Below, piece by piece: positions 28,705 to 37,337 of a stretch of 64,000 nt of DNA (the first letter of the stretch is position 1; each line of letters begins with the position of its first letter). The stretch comes from Photorhabdus luminescens subsp. luminescens (GTDB lineage: Bacteria > Pseudomonadota > Gammaproteobacteria > Enterobacterales > Enterobacteriaceae): assembly GCF_001083805.1 (NCBI RefSeq), contig NZ_JXSK01000013.1, positions 41,085-105,084 of the forward strand, given 5' to 3'. Both the position numbers and the translations under genes were made by a program. The notes beneath the pieces were generated by a model, which was not told the DNA's origin, made no database searches, and saw only the letters and a program-made list of their open reading frames with translations.

Positions 28705-29519
28705 ACACGATACTCATCGCGGTAATACTGATAAGTGGTTATATTTACGTCAATTTATCATTATCAACAAGATATAGGTATAAGCGTTCTGAGGGTTGGG
28801 ACGCTTATTTTTTTGTTGCTGCTTGGGGCGCAGTTTTTGTTTGTGGCGCCTGGCTTGTTTGTTCGTTGCTGAGTGTAACCGGGGTGTTTCGCTGGCTAGT
28901 CAATTCAATACTGTATTGTTTTGATTTGAAAGCGGATGTTTTTCAGCGACTTTTACCGATTTCTTTCGAAAAAAGTAGTAGTTATAAAGAACTAAAAGTT
29001 GCTGCTTGGGGGGTGGTGTCGATTGCACTTGCAGGACTGGTGGGGTATCAAAGAAAACGTAAAACAGAAAAAGGTGATCGTCGATTTGACGCGTTAGCGC
29101 GTGCGGTGGGAAATAACCCTTTTGAGAGTATGTTAATGGAGGCTTCTGTTCGGCAATTTCCTGTTATTGTCACATTGAGTTCAAGAAAGTTCTATGTTGG
29201 GCTTGTCTCATGTCCTGCCTTTGAGCATGGAGATTGTCATCATATAGAATTATTGCCTTTATTAAGTGGTTATCGCGATAAAGACACCTTGACGATTAAC
29301 ATAACGACTAATTATCGGCAGCATTATATAGAGGCAGGCATTTGTGATAGGAAAATCGGCGGACTTTCGCTAAGTGATTTCCGTACACTTGTTGATAAAA
29401 GGGTAGTAGAATCAATATCTTTCTTCGATCCCTCCACTTACACTATTTTTAAGCAGCACGAAGAAGGCGACAAGCAAGCGTGTAAATCGCTTGATACCAA
29501 CTTTCAGCCGCGAAAGTAA
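28701..29519 (+). CDS. Cargo gene 2 at the tin/old locus: membrane protein with cytoplasmic domain
   Basis: 272 residues. Three likely membrane helices: about residues 3-20 (ILIAVILISGYIYVNL), 36-62 (FFVAAWGAVFVCGAWLVCSLL) and 98-116 (VAAWGVVSIALAGLVGY). A basic stretch follows (QRKRKTEKGDRR) and then a soluble domain of about 150 residues. In it, FPVIVTLSSRKFYVGLV and IELLPLLSGYRDKDTLTINI look like strands of a small beta barrel. Location and its own transcription unit suggest lysogenic cargo such as phage exclusion. The function is not known to me. Confidence 0.65.
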   Translation: MNTILIAVILISGYIYVNLSLSTRYRYKRSEGWDAYFFVAAWGAVFVCGAWLVCSLLSVTGVFRWLVNSILYCFDLKADVFQRLLPISFEKSSSYKELKVAAWGVVSIALAGLVGYQRKRKTEKGDRRFDALARAVGNNPFESMLMEASVRQFPVIVTLSSRKFYVGLVSCPAFEHGDCHHIELLPLLSGYRDKDTLTINITTNYRQHYIEAGICDRKIGGLSLSDFRTLVDKRVVESISFFDPSTYTIFKQHEEGDKQACKSLDTNFQPRK

Positions 29520-29620
29520 TAACCGTTTACAAAAAATAGATGAATAAATTGGGTTGCAATCGCAGCCTTTTATTTTATTGATTACCTTTTGATATTCTTA
29601 AGCTTACCTCACAAATTCCT

Positions 29621-29719
29621 TGCACAAATCTGCATAATTTTGCACAATAACCACCACTCCAGCGATTCCCTCCCATGCCAGACCCGGCAAGACTTCACCC
29701 CCTCTGCACAATTGCACAA
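29621..29719. repeat. Four TGCACAA repeats beside cos
   Basis: TGCACAA occurs at 29621, 29641, 29705 and 29713, with a variant TGCATAA at 29631, all on the plus strand within 100 bp upstream of cos. The first spacings are 10 and 10 bp, one helical turn. A candidate terminase or IHF-assisted recognition array for DNA packaging. Confidence 0.45.
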
Positions 29720-29741
29720 AAACGCCCCCTTTTTGCGTGCG

Positions 29742-29760
29742 GGCGAGGCGGGGGACAGCT
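29742..29760. other. cos site (P2-type cohesive end)
   Basis: GGCGAGGCGGGGGACAGCT closely follows the 19-nt P2/P4 cohesive end as I remember it (GGCGAGGCGGGGAAAGCAC). Position between the A-side genes and portal gene Q is that of P2 cos. The stretch 29520-29901 has no gene apart from this and the repeats; the 9 bases after the core are GC-rich (CGCGCGCTG). Confidence 0.82.
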
Positions 29761-29872
29761 CGCGCGCTGAGGGGTGCCAGAGAGATACTTGGTAATATTG
29801 CCGCTTTACGCCGGGTTGACATGTTGAGCGTTGATTTCATGATAGGTAATGCAGATGCATGCAAAAGCAAAA

Positions 29873-29889
29873 CGCCCCATGAAGGGGCG
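29873..29889 (-). terminator. Terminator of the P-Q operon
   Basis: On the minus strand CGCCCC-TTCAT-GGGGCG is followed by TTTTGCTTTT. It lies 13 bp beyond the portal gene stop. Confidence 0.82.
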
Positions 29890-29901
29890 CTGAGGGGAGA
29901 C

Positions 29902-30960
29902 TTAGCTGTCTGTCTGGGCCAGGGCGTAAGGTTTGAAGCGAAGCACTTCGATTCCTAACCAGTCGTTAAGCTGTTTCATTCTTTCCATAATTGGATACAG
30001 TTCGTTGATAGCAAAGACCTTTGCGACTTTTTCAATATCGCCGAAGCCCCCGACATTATCAGGTTTACCCCCCATTAGCTGGTAAGGAACGCGGTGCGCA
30101 TCAAGCATGTCACCGCGCGTAACATCCTTGATACCAGTAAACTCATCTTTCGCGGCAATCTGGCTAAATGGTAAAATTTGTAATCCGTCTTTTTTCCCGC
30201 CTGCGGCGTATACAAACAAGTTTTTGAACGCGCCACCGCCACGTGCGTTTCTTAATGATTGTTTTAATTTTTCAACATCGTTGTTGTTTGCGATTGGGTC
30301 TGTCAAATAGACAATGACACCCGCGTGACTCCCGTTAATGTAATAGTTGCGGCGAAACAAGGTGGCTTCTCCGTTCAGCATCGCAGAATGCAATACAGCC
30401 ATGTATTCCGGGGTGCCATAAATCTCTTGATGAATGCTGCATGATCGGAGATGAAACACGGAACCTGGCTGAAAAGCATGATCTTCCGCGTAGTACGTGA
30501 CAAACCAGTATTGATCCAGGTCTTCACCGCGGCGCGTGTATTTAGCCAGCGAATGTTTGAGCGCCAGCGGCTGGCCGAGCCGGTTTTTTATCAGCTCTAA
30601 GTAAGCATTGCCAAAAACTAAAAAATCGAAAATAAACGCTTCGGTGTCTTCCCTTTTCAACAACGGGTGAGGCTCAACGCAGCCCATGATCACATTACGT
30701 TTAAACATGATTGGGGACTGATGATGTACGGCAATATCAAACATACGTGCCAGCCCGTAGGGGTCGATCGGGGGTTCATAGTAGCGGCCATTTTTTGCAC
30801 ACTCCATGCAATCCAGCAGGTCGCGCTGACTGGTGACGGGAGAAGCATCGCCAAACGAGAACGATTCTACCCCCTCAATGGGTGCGCTCGTCGCTTCTGG
30901 CTCGGCGGTCATCTGCGCCGCAGTGGGTTGAGTGCGGTGATTATTGCGCTTGCGACTCAT
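29902..30960 (-). CDS. Q: Portal protein Q
   Basis: 352 residues from the ATG giving MSRKRNNHRTQ (P2 Q is 344); a longer in-frame extension upstream is only the end of the duplicated terminase segment. PBSX/P2 portal features: YEPPIDPYGLARMFD, ESPIMF-like HHQSPIMFKRNVIM, FLVFGNAYLELIKNRLG, and GAFKNLFVYAAGGKKDG. It forms the dodecameric vertex through which DNA enters the head. The gene is complete even though its first 105 bp are copied in the tandem duplication upstream. Confidence 0.95.
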   Translation of the reverse strand: MSRKRNNHRTQPTAAQMTAEPEATSAPIEGVESFSFGDASPVTSQRDLLDCMECAKNGRYYEPPIDPYGLARMFDIAVHHQSPIMFKRNVIMGCVEPHPLLKREDTEAFIFDFLVFGNAYLELIKNRLGQPLALKHSLAKYTRRGEDLDQYWFVTYYAEDHAFQPGSVFHLRSCSIHQEIYGTPEYMAVLHSAMLNGEATLFRRNYYINGSHAGVIVYLTDPIANNNDVEKLKQSLRNARGGGAFKNLFVYAAGGKKDGLQILPFSQIAAKDEFTGIKDVTRGDMLDAHRVPYQLMGGKPDNVGGFGDIEKVAKVFAINELYPIMERMKQLNDWLGIEVLRFKPYALAQTDS

Positions 30961-32445
30961 TAAATTAATACTCCTCGACAAAGCTATCATCAATGCCGCC
31001 AGCGTCGCTGCCGATCGGCTCGTTAAACAGGGCGTGCATACAGGCCCAGGTGAGATCGCCGTGGTTGCTGCCGTTGGTGCGGTCAGATTCATAAGAAACT
31101 TGACCGCTTGGGGTGATAAATTTACGTACCGTCATAAATGAGCGCACTAGCTCAAGGCCGAATCCGGCATCGTATTCAAGACGCCCAGCGCGAATTACCA
31201 TTTGTGCTTTCATGACCAGTGCCCGTTTAAGTGTCGGGGTGTAGATGTGTTTCTCGGCGGCGGGGAAAAACTTGATAACTAACTGATGAACTGCGTCACC
31301 CACCCCGGTTGCATCAATGCCGATATGCTGCACGTTGTAACGTGTAGTTAGCGCTTTGATTACGTCAGCTTGTTCTTCAAACTCCATACCACGCAGTTGA
31401 ATAGTTTCAACCACCCGAAATTTACCGCCTGGCACCGCAGGCGGTGCAACAACGGTTAACCCTGCACTATCACCTTTGCCGCCGCCGTTAGGGCCATAAC
31501 CAATCCATACCGGGCGATTACCTAAAGGTCGTGGTGCGTAAGGGTTCCAGTCCGACCATACATCACGGTTATATCCATCCACGCCACAACTAATCAGCGT
31601 GTTATAGTTGAAAGCACGCTCACCCTTTGCCACAAACCGGCAACGGTACGAGAACGATTCTACCCCCTCAATGGGTGCGCTCGTCGCTTCTGGCTCGGCG
31701 GTCATCTGCGCCGCAGTGGGTTGAGTGCGGTGATTATTGCGCTTGCGACTCATTAAATTAATACTCCTCGACAAAGCTATCATCAATGCCGCCAGCGTCG
31801 CTGCCGATCGGCTCGTTAAACAGGGCGTGCATACAGGCCCAGGCGAGATCGCCGTGGTTGCTGCCGTTGGTGCGGTCAGATTCATAAGAAACTTGACCGC
31901 TTGGGGTGATAAATTTACGTACCGTCATAAATGAGCGCACTAGCTCAAGGCCGAATCCGGCATCGTATTCAAGACGCCCAGCGCGAATTACCATTTGTGC
32001 TTTCATGACCAGTGCCCGTTTAAGTGTCGGGGTGTAGATGTGTTTCTCGGCGGCGGGGAAAAACTTGATAACTAACTGATGAACTGCGTCACCCACCCCG
32101 GTTGCATCAATGCCGATATGCTGCACGTTGTAACGTGTAGTTAGCGCTTTGATTACGTCAGCTTGTTCTTCAAACTCCATACCACGCAGTTGAATAGTTT
32201 CAACCACCCGAAATTTACCGCCTGGCACCGCAGGCGGTGCAACAACGGTTAACCCTGCACTATCACCTTTGCCGCCGCCGCCGTTAGGGTCATAACCAAT
32301 CCATACCGGGCGATTACCTAAAGGTCGTGGTGCGTAAGGGTTCCAGTCCGACCATACATCACGGTTATATCCATCCACGCCACAACTAATCAGCGTGTTA
32401 TAGTTGAAAGCACGCTCACCCTTTGCCACAAACTGGCAACGGTAC
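30855..32445. repeat. Tandem duplication of about 795 bp across the P/Q junction
   Basis: Unit A is 31648-32445 and unit B 30855-31647 plus a 2-bp junction. Each runs from the end of the P gene into the start of Q. The copies differ by three base substitutions that I can see (one giving Asp to Gly, one Ala to Thr, one Gln to Arg) and one 3-bp deletion in a GCC run. The breakpoints share only AC as microhomology. Both P and Q stay intact outside the extra copy. Confidence 0.92.
30965..31753 (-). pseudogene. Chimeric Q'-P' gene made by the duplication
   Basis: An open frame of 262 residues: the first 35 or so of portal Q (MSRKRNNHRTQ to GVESFS) joined in frame to the C-terminal 225 of terminase P (from FVAKGERAFN to the end). 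It keeps the start signals of Q, so it can be translated. It holds most of the terminase nuclease domain, but the first catalytic Asp (GYDPNGG in P) is Gly (GYGPNGG) and one Gly of the following run is missing. The portal fragment is too short to function. Probably inactive, though it could interfere with packaging. Confidence 0.85.
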
Positions 32446-33479
32446 AAGTTTTCATAGTCTTCTGGGCTGTTTTCATCTCTAATTTCATCAATATCAATGA
32501 GATCAAAGCCTTGTGCGATAGCATCATCAATCGTGACAATTTGCCGCCACATTCTGTCACCACACAATTTGCCATCTTTCAGTGCTTCGTGCGTGGTATC
32601 AAATTCAATGCGCTGATCTTTCTGTCGTGATTTATTGTAAAAATCTCCCGTCCAGAACGGGTAGGCCTCGTGCTCTTCACTGCTTGGTGTGGAAAAATAA
32701 GTTCGGCGTAGTCCAATATGCGACGCCATCCCCGCCGCCACTTTACGTAAATTCAGGAAATTAGATACCCAAAAGGCTTCATCAAAATATAAGTTGCCGG
32801 TGTAAGACTGGGCTGTCGCTGCCGATGTACCCAAGAAGTACAACACTGCGCCGTTGCTTAAAACAATCGTATCGCCGCCTTTCAGTTCAACCCCTATTTG
32901 TCTTGCCAGGAATTGAATAAACCGCTTGAAGTTGAGTGCTTGAGCGCGGCTCGCGGATAAAAATATTTGATTGGTACCGGTTTCAAGTGCATCAAGCAAA
33001 GCTTCCCGCGCAAAGTACCAGCTTGCACCAATCTGGCGGCTTTTCAGAATAAAACGGTTACGCTGTCTGCGCTGTTGATACCAGCGTTGTTGATGTTCAT
33101 ACAGTGAATTGAGCACCAGTCCCCGCAGTTCCGTAATCTGTTCTGGGGTGAAGTGGTTCTTCGGTACTTTCTGCCGCGCCGCTTTTTCCTGCGCTTTTTT
33201 TTCATCATGCGAAAAACGATCAAGCTGGCGGCCAAGGATATCAATCACTTTGGCATCATGAGCGGTAATATCAGTCCCTTTCTCAATAATGCGCAAATAC
33301 TGTACGTCAAGGCGCTCTTTTATGCGTTGCAACGGCGGGGCTTTGTCCCATGCGTCGCGCCGGCGCCATGAATAAATCGTGTTCGCACTCACCCCCAGAC
33401 GACAGGCAATCTGGGGAATGCTATAGGCTTGCCAGTACAGGCTTTTTGCTTCGTCGCGGGGATCAGTCATCGGTTTCAT
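31758..33479 (-). CDS. P: Terminase large (ATPase/nuclease) subunit P
   Basis: 573 residues from an ATG giving MKPMTDPRDEAKSLYWQ; a second ATG 9 bp later is possible, and upstream in-frame codons are unlikely because they cross the operon's control region. N-terminal helix-turn-helix (IPQIACRLGVSANTIYSWRRR), ATPase Walker A-like SRQIGASWYF, Walker B LYFDEAFW, then the RNase H-like nuclease with acids in GYDPNGG, GIDATGVGD and NHGDLAWA. It cuts cos and pumps DNA with the small subunit M. It is transcribed divergently from O. Confidence 0.94.
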   Translation of the reverse strand: MKPMTDPRDEAKSLYWQAYSIPQIACRLGVSANTIYSWRRRDAWDKAPPLQRIKERLDVQYLRIIEKGTDITAHDAKVIDILGRQLDRFSHDEKKAQEKAARQKVPKNHFTPEQITELRGLVLNSLYEHQQRWYQQRRQRNRFILKSRQIGASWYFAREALLDALETGTNQIFLSASRAQALNFKRFIQFLARQIGVELKGGDTIVLSNGAVLYFLGTSAATAQSYTGNLYFDEAFWVSNFLNLRKVAAGMASHIGLRRTYFSTPSSEEHEAYPFWTGDFYNKSRQKDQRIEFDTTHEALKDGKLCGDRMWRQIVTIDDAIAQGFDLIDIDEIRDENSPEDYENLYRCQFVAKGERAFNYNTLISCGVDGYNRDVWSDWNPYAPRPLGNRPVWIGYDPNGGGGKGDSAGLTVVAPPAVPGGKFRVVETIQLRGMEFEEQADVIKALTTRYNVQHIGIDATGVGDAVHQLVIKFFPAAEKHIYTPTLKRALVMKAQMVIRAGRLEYDAGFGLELVRSFMTVRKFITPSGQVSYESDRTNGSNHGDLAWACMHALFNEPIGSDAGGIDDSFVEEY

Positions 33480-33526
33480 GGCAATAAGGCTACCGCGCCC
33501 GCGCGTATCAGAATATCTGAGAGGAT

Positions 33527-33544
33527 TGTCGCAAGTGCGCGACA
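33527..33544. promoter_or_regulatory. Ogr/Delta box between P and O
   Basis: TGT-N12-ACA with a symmetrical core TGTCG-N8-CGACA. This is the P2 late-activator recognition form. It lies midway between the divergent P-Q and O-to-S operons and about 55 bp before the likely O transcription start. The other box of this prophage has identical half-sites. Confidence 0.75.
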
Positions 33545-33628
33545 GAGAGAAGGTTTTGCCAGTCAGCGCATCAACGTCGATGATAGCAATATCAAGTAAA
33601 TACCTTACTGACCGACTGGAGCACTGAA

Positions 33629-34477
33629 ATGCCAAAATCAAAATTCTTTCGGGTTGCCGTTGAGGGCGGCACGACAGACGGACGAGAGATAAAACGCCAG
33701 GATATTATTGACATGGCAGAAACTTACGATCCTACCGTTTTCGGTGCTCGCGTTAACATTGAGCACATTAAATCCATACTGCCGGACGGCCCGTTTAAAA
33801 TTCAGGGTGATGTAGCCGACGCGCGTTACAGCGAGATAACAGACGGCGCACTCAAAGGAAAACTGGCGTTAGAGGTCCAAATCGATCCGACTGCCGAGCT
33901 TGTTGACACTAACCGCGCCCGACAAAAAGTTTACTCTTCTATCGAAATGCATCCGGCCCTGCCGGCTACGGGCCGCGCATATCTTTGCGGCTTGGCCGTC
34001 ACAGATAATCCGGCCAGCCTGGGCACTGAAATGTTGAAATTTTGCGGCCAGCAGCCGGTTAATCCTTATGCTCAACGCAAGAATTTCCCGGAAGCGCTTT
34101 TCTCTGCCGTAGAAGAAACCCTTATCGAATTTGAGGAGCAAACGGCGCAGCAAAGTGAGAACGGTAAAGCCTTTTTCTCGCGTATCACTGAGATGTTAAC
34201 GGGCAGCAGTAAGCGTTTTAGTCAGGAAGCCGGAGAGCTGCGCGACGCAGTGACGCTGATTGCTGAGACTCAGCGCGATACGCTGAATCAGCTAGAAAAA
34301 TACAGCCCACTGGAAAAACAGTACAAAAAATTACAACAGGATCTTGGTCAGTTGCAAGGTGATTTCGTCGCGTTAAAAACACTGCTTGAAGCGCAACCTA
34401 ATCATTACAGCCAGCGGCCTGTCGCACGCGGCCATGATAACAACACCGCTAATACCGCCGAGTTAACAGACTGCTAA
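33629..34477 (+). CDS. O: Capsid scaffolding protein / maturation protease O
   Basis: 282 residues (P2 O 284). The N-terminal half is the serine protease: Asp in TTDGREI near residue 17, His in NIEHIKS near 48, Ser in KVYSSIEMHP near 107, as in the P2 triad. The C-terminal half is a helical scaffold rich in Gln/Glu/Leu. It shapes and cleaves the gpN shell. First gene of the O-N-M-L-X late operon. Confidence 0.95.
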   Translation: MPKSKFFRVAVEGGTTDGREIKRQDIIDMAETYDPTVFGARVNIEHIKSILPDGPFKIQGDVADARYSEITDGALKGKLALEVQIDPTAELVDTNRARQKVYSSIEMHPALPATGRAYLCGLAVTDNPASLGTEMLKFCGQQPVNPYAQRKNFPEALFSAVEETLIEFEEQTAQQSENGKAFFSRITEMLTGSSKRFSQEAGELRDAVTLIAETQRDTLNQLEKYSPLEKQYKKLQQDLGQLQGDFVALKTLLEAQPNHYSQRPVARGHDNNTANTAELTDC

Positions 34478-34507
34478 CAGGCTCACAATCAACAGCAGGA
34501 AATGAAC

Positions 34508-35557
34508 ATGAGAAATGAAACTCGTGAAAAATGGGATCAGTATATTGAACGCCAAGCGGAATTGAATGGTATTTCACCGGCTGCCGTTACCAAGAATTTC
34601 AACGTTGCACCGTCTGTGGCACAGACGCTGGAAGACAAGACGCAACAATCGAGTGATTTCTTGCAGAAAATCAATATCGTCGGGGTACCAGAACAGGAAG
34701 GTGAGAAAATTGGTCTGGGCATCAATGGCCCGCTTGCCTCAACAAACGATTCAACAACAGATCGCCGCAACCCGCGCTCTGTGCATACGCTTGAGGATAA
34801 TGGCTATCGCTGTGAAAAAACCAATACTGATACATTTATTAGCTATCCTCAGCTTGACATGTGGGGGAAATTTAAGGATTTCCAGACACGTATCACTAAT
34901 CAAATTATTCGGCGCCGCGCACTTGATCGTATTACCATTGGTTTTAACGGTACCCACCGCGTCGCAAAATCGGATTTAACAGCAAACCCGTTGCTACAAG
35001 ACGTTGGTATTGGCTGGTGTGAAAAATACCGGCTGTATGCCCCGCAGCGAGTTATGAAGAATGTCACTATTACCAGCCGCGACGATGAAAACAAAATCAT
35101 AGCAAAGGGCGACTATGGCAATTTGGATTCACTCGCTTTTGATGCGACCAGTAATTTACTCGATGAGTGGAATAAGGGGTCTCTTGAGCTTGTTGTTATT
35201 TGTGGCCGAAATATTATCACCAGCAAAGATTTTGCGATTATCAACGCCATCAGCGCGAGCAATCCGAATTCAGAAGCATTAGCTGGAAGCCTGCTGGTTG
35301 CTAACAAAACAGTCGGAAATATGCCGTCATATATCGCCCCATTTTTCCCCGATGGCACAATGTTTATTACACCATTTAAAAACTTGTCAATTTACTGGCA
35401 AGAAGCAAAGCATCGGCGCACGATCAAAGAAGAGCCAGAACTGAACCGCGTCGCAACTTACGAATCTTCAAACGATGCTTATGTTGTAGAAGATTATGGC
35501 TTTGGCTGTCTGATAGAAGGTATCACTTTCGCCAAGGCACCTGGTGCCAGTGCATAG
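34508..35557 (+). CDS. N: Major capsid protein N
   Basis: 349 residues from the ATG giving MRNETREKWDQY, matching the P2 N start; an ATG 6 bp upstream touches the AGGA site and is less likely. HK97-fold capsid of P2 type, with QSSDFLQKINIV, GYRCEKTNTDTFISY, and TIGFNGT-x-x-A later. The N-terminus is normally removed by gpO at a site near residue 30. Confidence 0.95.
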   Translation: MRNETREKWDQYIERQAELNGISPAAVTKNFNVAPSVAQTLEDKTQQSSDFLQKINIVGVPEQEGEKIGLGINGPLASTNDSTTDRRNPRSVHTLEDNGYRCEKTNTDTFISYPQLDMWGKFKDFQTRITNQIIRRRALDRITIGFNGTHRVAKSDLTANPLLQDVGIGWCEKYRLYAPQRVMKNVTITSRDDENKIIAKGDYGNLDSLAFDATSNLLDEWNKGSLELVVICGRNIITSKDFAIINAISASNPNSEALAGSLLVANKTVGNMPSYIAPFFPDGTMFITPFKNLSIYWQEAKHRRTIKEEPELNRVATYESSNDAYVVEDYGFGCLIEGITFAKAPGASA

Positions 35558-35587
35558 CTAATATCAGTCATTTGGTGGAGAAATATT

Positions 35588-36469
35588 ATGTTAACCCCCG
35601 CTCAGCGACATTTTCAAAACGTCATGGCACAGCGACGCGGTATGCAAACTGAGACTGGTGATTTTACGGCTTATGAACAAATGTTGTACCGGTTACGTTT
35701 AGACAAAGTGAAGCTAGAAAGCATCCAGTCGAAGATAGTAAAAGCCTCAGTAAAACAGAGCTTAATTGCTAATTATCAGGGTTGGATAGATGGTGTATTG
35801 AGTGCAAACACGGGCCAAGCTGATGATGTTATCACTACTTTGATGATCTGGAACGTCGATGCTGGCAACATTGATGAAGCACTGCGCATTGCTGAGTATG
35901 TTTTGCATCATAAGTTGAGCATGCCAGATGATTACAAACGCACCACAGCAACCGCACTGGTTGATGAAATTTGCGACCCTGTGTTAGTTGCATTTAATCG
36001 AGATCCGAGTATTGCGCCGATTGACGTATCCTTACTGCTACGTCTCGACACAATGACCACTGAGGAAGATATGCCAGATCAGGTTCGGGCCAAACTGTTT
36101 AAAGCTATTGGCTACAGTCTGAGACTTAATAATCAGTCGCTAGAATCTGCTTTAGCTTATCTGCAACAGGCAATTACTTTGTTCGGTAGCATCGGTGTTA
36201 AACGCGACATTGAACTATTGCAACGCACTATTAGAAATGCAGAACCCAAAGAAGCTACACATGCTGAAGTCGCCGCTATCGAACATGAACAACAAGAAGC
36301 AATCATTTCAGCTTTGGCAGATATTGCGAGCGACGATGTGAGTGTTAAAGAAAACACGTCTGCGCGTAAGTCACGGTTGGCTGGCAAGAACACAACGAAG
36401 ACCAACAAGAACAAAACGAAGACGAACGCCAAAACCAAGGCCCACACTAGTAAAACTACGGTGCAATAA
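35588..36469 (+). CDS. M: Terminase small subunit M
   Basis: 293 residues, longer than P2 M (247). The family start LTPAQRHFQNVMAQR and the GWIDGVL / DDVITTLMIWNVDAG segments are clear. The extra length is a Lys/Thr/Asn/Ala-rich tail of about 30 residues (KNTTKTNKNKTKTNAKTK), unlike the rest of the gene and possibly an added DNA-binding tail. It recognises cos together with P. Confidence 0.92.
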   Translation: MLTPAQRHFQNVMAQRRGMQTETGDFTAYEQMLYRLRLDKVKLESIQSKIVKASVKQSLIANYQGWIDGVLSANTGQADDVITTLMIWNVDAGNIDEALRIAEYVLHHKLSMPDDYKRTTATALVDEICDPVLVAFNRDPSIAPIDVSLLLRLDTMTTEEDMPDQVRAKLFKAIGYSLRLNNQSLESALAYLQQAITLFGSIGVKRDIELLQRTIRNAEPKEATHAEVAAIEHEQQEAIISALADIASDDVSVKENTSARKSRLAGKNTTKTNKNKTKTNAKTKAHTSKTTVQ

Positions 36470-36563
36470 CAGAACGTGCCCCCGCGCACCAGGCGGCACG
36501 GTATTGTCGGAACATTCAAATTTCGTCTATACCGTCCACCGCCTGATTATGAGGAGAAATGCA

Positions 36564-37073
36564 ATGAACGGCTTAGTTGCTTCTAAAGGCATTGCGAAAA
36601 GTATCACCGAAGGCAGTGACGAAGAAAATATTAATGATTATAACGCCGTGGTGATGTCATGTGACTTTTTCCCAGAAATTAATTTGTCAGAGCTGCGTTG
36701 TGCAATGCGGCTAAATGGTCGAGTGACAACCGAACGTTTAACCGATAAGACCATTGAAGCGGTTGCCCATGTTAACGATCAGCTAGAAAACTGGCGTGTT
36801 GTTCAAGAAGCCTCTGGGTTTTCCCGGTTGGAGGATGTGCAACCAGCGCTAAAAGTGAATAGCGTGTCGGTTAAGGTTTGGCGATATCGTCGCGCGGTCT
36901 ATTCAGTAACAAAAGCGCTATTAACCGAGGCATACCGTGATATTGACACAACTCGCGAGGGTGAAAAGCACGCGGAAGCGTTGAGCACCCAGATAGCCGA
37001 TCTTTGGCGTGATGCACGATGGGCTATTCGTGATGTCATGGGTGAAGAACGCGGATTGGCGGAACTAGTCTGA
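36564..37073 (+). CDS. L: Head completion protein L
   Basis: 169 residues from the ATG behind GAGGAG; a longer frame reaching back into M is not real. P2 L-family features: NDYNAVVMSCDFFPEINLSEL, RLTDKTIEAVAHVNDQL, AVYSVTKALLTEAYRDIDTT. It closes the head connector after packaging. Its stop overlaps the X start (TGATG). Confidence 0.9.
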   Translation: MNGLVASKGIAKSITEGSDEENINDYNAVVMSCDFFPEINLSELRCAMRLNGRVTTERLTDKTIEAVAHVNDQLENWRVVQEASGFSRLEDVQPALKVNSVSVKVWRYRRAVYSVTKALLTEAYRDIDTTREGEKHAEALSTQIADLWRDARWAIRDVMGEERGLAELV

Positions 37074-37273
37074 TGGAAGTGAAAGCACTCCAGGGGGACA
37101 CCATTGACATGATTTGCCAACGTTACTATGGACGTACTCAAGGCGTTGTTGAAGCTGTGTTGAATGCTAATAACGATATTTGTCACACGACGCTATTGTG
37201 CGCCGGTCAGTTTATCATCTTACCCGATTTTGAGCCGCTGGTGCTGGATAACATTGTTCAATTGTGGGATTAA
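37073..37273 (+). CDS. X: Tail protein X
   Basis: 66 residues (P2 X 67). LysM-like small tail protein: MEVKALQGDTIDMICQRYYG, then VVEAVLNANNDI and GQFIILPDF. Translationally coupled to L. Probably helps anchor tail to baseplate or hub as in P2 family. Confidence 0.93.
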   Translation: MEVKALQGDTIDMICQRYYGRTQGVVEAVLNANNDICHTTLLCAGQFIILPDFEPLVLDNIVQLWD

Positions 37274-37337
37274 ATTAAGACATAAATTAAGACACTAGGC
37301 TGTACAACTAGGGAGCCTGTGAAGGAAAGGATGATAC

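Noticed and set aside
30965..31885. A 306-residue gene beginning upstream of the Q-type ATG
   Set aside because: The upstream part is antisense/out-of-frame terminase DNA; the duplicated Q start at 31753 explains the frame better.
36342..36563. N-terminal extension of L into gene M
   Set aside because: It overlaps M out of frame and adds an Arg/Pro-rich stretch; the ATG at 36564 has a good GAGGAG site.
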